Source of the DNA: Myxococcota bacterium
GTDB taxonomy: Bacteria > Myxococcota_C > UBA6777
Length of the DNA: 5,425 nt
Direction of reading: 5' to 3'
NCBI GenBank assembly: GCA_963169055.1
Contig: CAUJFU010000270.1
Location: 1 to 5,425, forward strand
In this document: piece after piece, positions 5,348-5,425 of the stretch
Position numbering within the stretch: the first letter of the stretch is position 1
How the letters are laid out: the number at the start of each line of letters is the position of its first letter
Position numbers and translations under genes: made by a program
Notes under the pieces: generated by a model
What the model saw: the letters and a program-made list of their open reading frames with translations, nothing else
The model's database searches: none
Told to the model about the DNA's origin: nothing

Positions 5348-5370
5348 GTAGGGGCGTATGCAATACGCCC
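5348..5370 (+). repeat. GTAGGGGC palindrome, copy 3 (REP-like)
   Basis: GTAGGGGC (5348-5355) is followed by an 8-bp stem, GGGCGTAT (5352-5359) with ATACGCCC (5363-5370), around the triloop GCA. It is the only full-head GTAGGGGC copy on the plus strand. GTGATCAAA (5338-5346) and TTTGATCGC (5390-5398) pair over 9 bp (one wobble), enclosing this hairpin and a CCCC/GGGG hairpin (5374-5387). Confidence 0.7.
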
Positions 5371-5425
5371 TTGCCCCATTCACGGGGATTTTGATCGCTG
5401 TGTACGAGCAGACAACCTGCGGATG

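Larger units (their letters stand above)
4865..5425. other. 561-bp region without a gene, upstream of mmsA
   Basis: Short open frames exist on both strands but none has a Shine-Dalgarno, a recognisable protein or a consistent codon pattern, and several are disrupted or created by the repeats. From left to right the region contains the mmsA Shine-Dalgarno, an octamer tandem repeat, the promoter, a 38-bp tandem duplication, a competing-hairpin segment with two GTAGGATG copies, a 10-bp inverted repeat, a perfect 20-bp GTAG palindrome, a G+C hairpin with an adjacent T-run on the minus strand, and a third GTAG palindrome. No gene enters from the right edge on either strand in a convincing way. Confidence 0.65.

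Noticed and set aside
5374-5396. CCCC/GGGG hairpin followed by ATTTTGATC as a plus-strand terminator
   Set aside because: The stem has only 4 bp and the T-run is four long. There is no plus-strand gene upstream to terminate.

Overview
The window holds three complete genes, all on the minus strand and covering about 85% of it. They look like one catabolic operon, read from right to left: a CoA-acylating (methyl)malonate-semialdehyde dehydrogenase (mmsA type, 4864 to 3383), a class-III omega-aminotransferase (3370 to 2048) and an NCS1-family nucleobase/hydantoin:cation symporter (about 1773 to 4). The DNA is bacterial: Shine-Dalgarno sites precede each gene, GTG starts are used, and gaps are short. 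GC is moderate-to-high and arginine codons are CGN-rich. I cannot name the organism. The GTAGGGGC hairpin repeats occur, from memory, in several environmental phyla, so they do not settle it.

Layout. Positions 4-1773: transporter. Positions 1774-2047: a gap with a GTAGGGGC palindrome, a second larger stem-loop and the transporter's Shine-Dalgarno. Positions 2048-3370: aminotransferase. A 12-bp gap follows, in which the mmsA stop codon is part of the aminotransferase's Shine-Dalgarno. Positions 3383-4864: mmsA. Positions 4865-5425: 561 bp with no credible gene. It holds a sigma70-like promoter firing leftward into mmsA, an octamer tandem repeat at the likely transcription start, a 38-bp tandem duplication just upstream of the promoter, and a cluster of hairpins including two more GTAGGGGC palindromes.

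Pathway reading (inference). The transporter would import uracil, dihydrouracil, a hydantoin or a similar ring compound. The aminotransferase would move the amino group of a breakdown product such as beta-alanine (or 3-aminoisobutyrate from thymine) to a keto acid. The MmsA-type enzyme would turn the resulting (methyl)malonate semialdehyde into acetyl-CoA (or propionyl-CoA), CO2 and NADH. This is the lower half of reductive pyrimidine catabolism. The ring-opening genes are not in the window and may lie beyond its left edge.

The main oddities are an extra hydrophilic segment of about 110 residues in the outward-facing TM5-TM6 loop of the transporter, and a family of GTAG-headed palindromes whose stems differ in sequence but keep pairing. 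These resemble REP elements of the kind moved by RAYT (REP-associated tyrosine) transposases.
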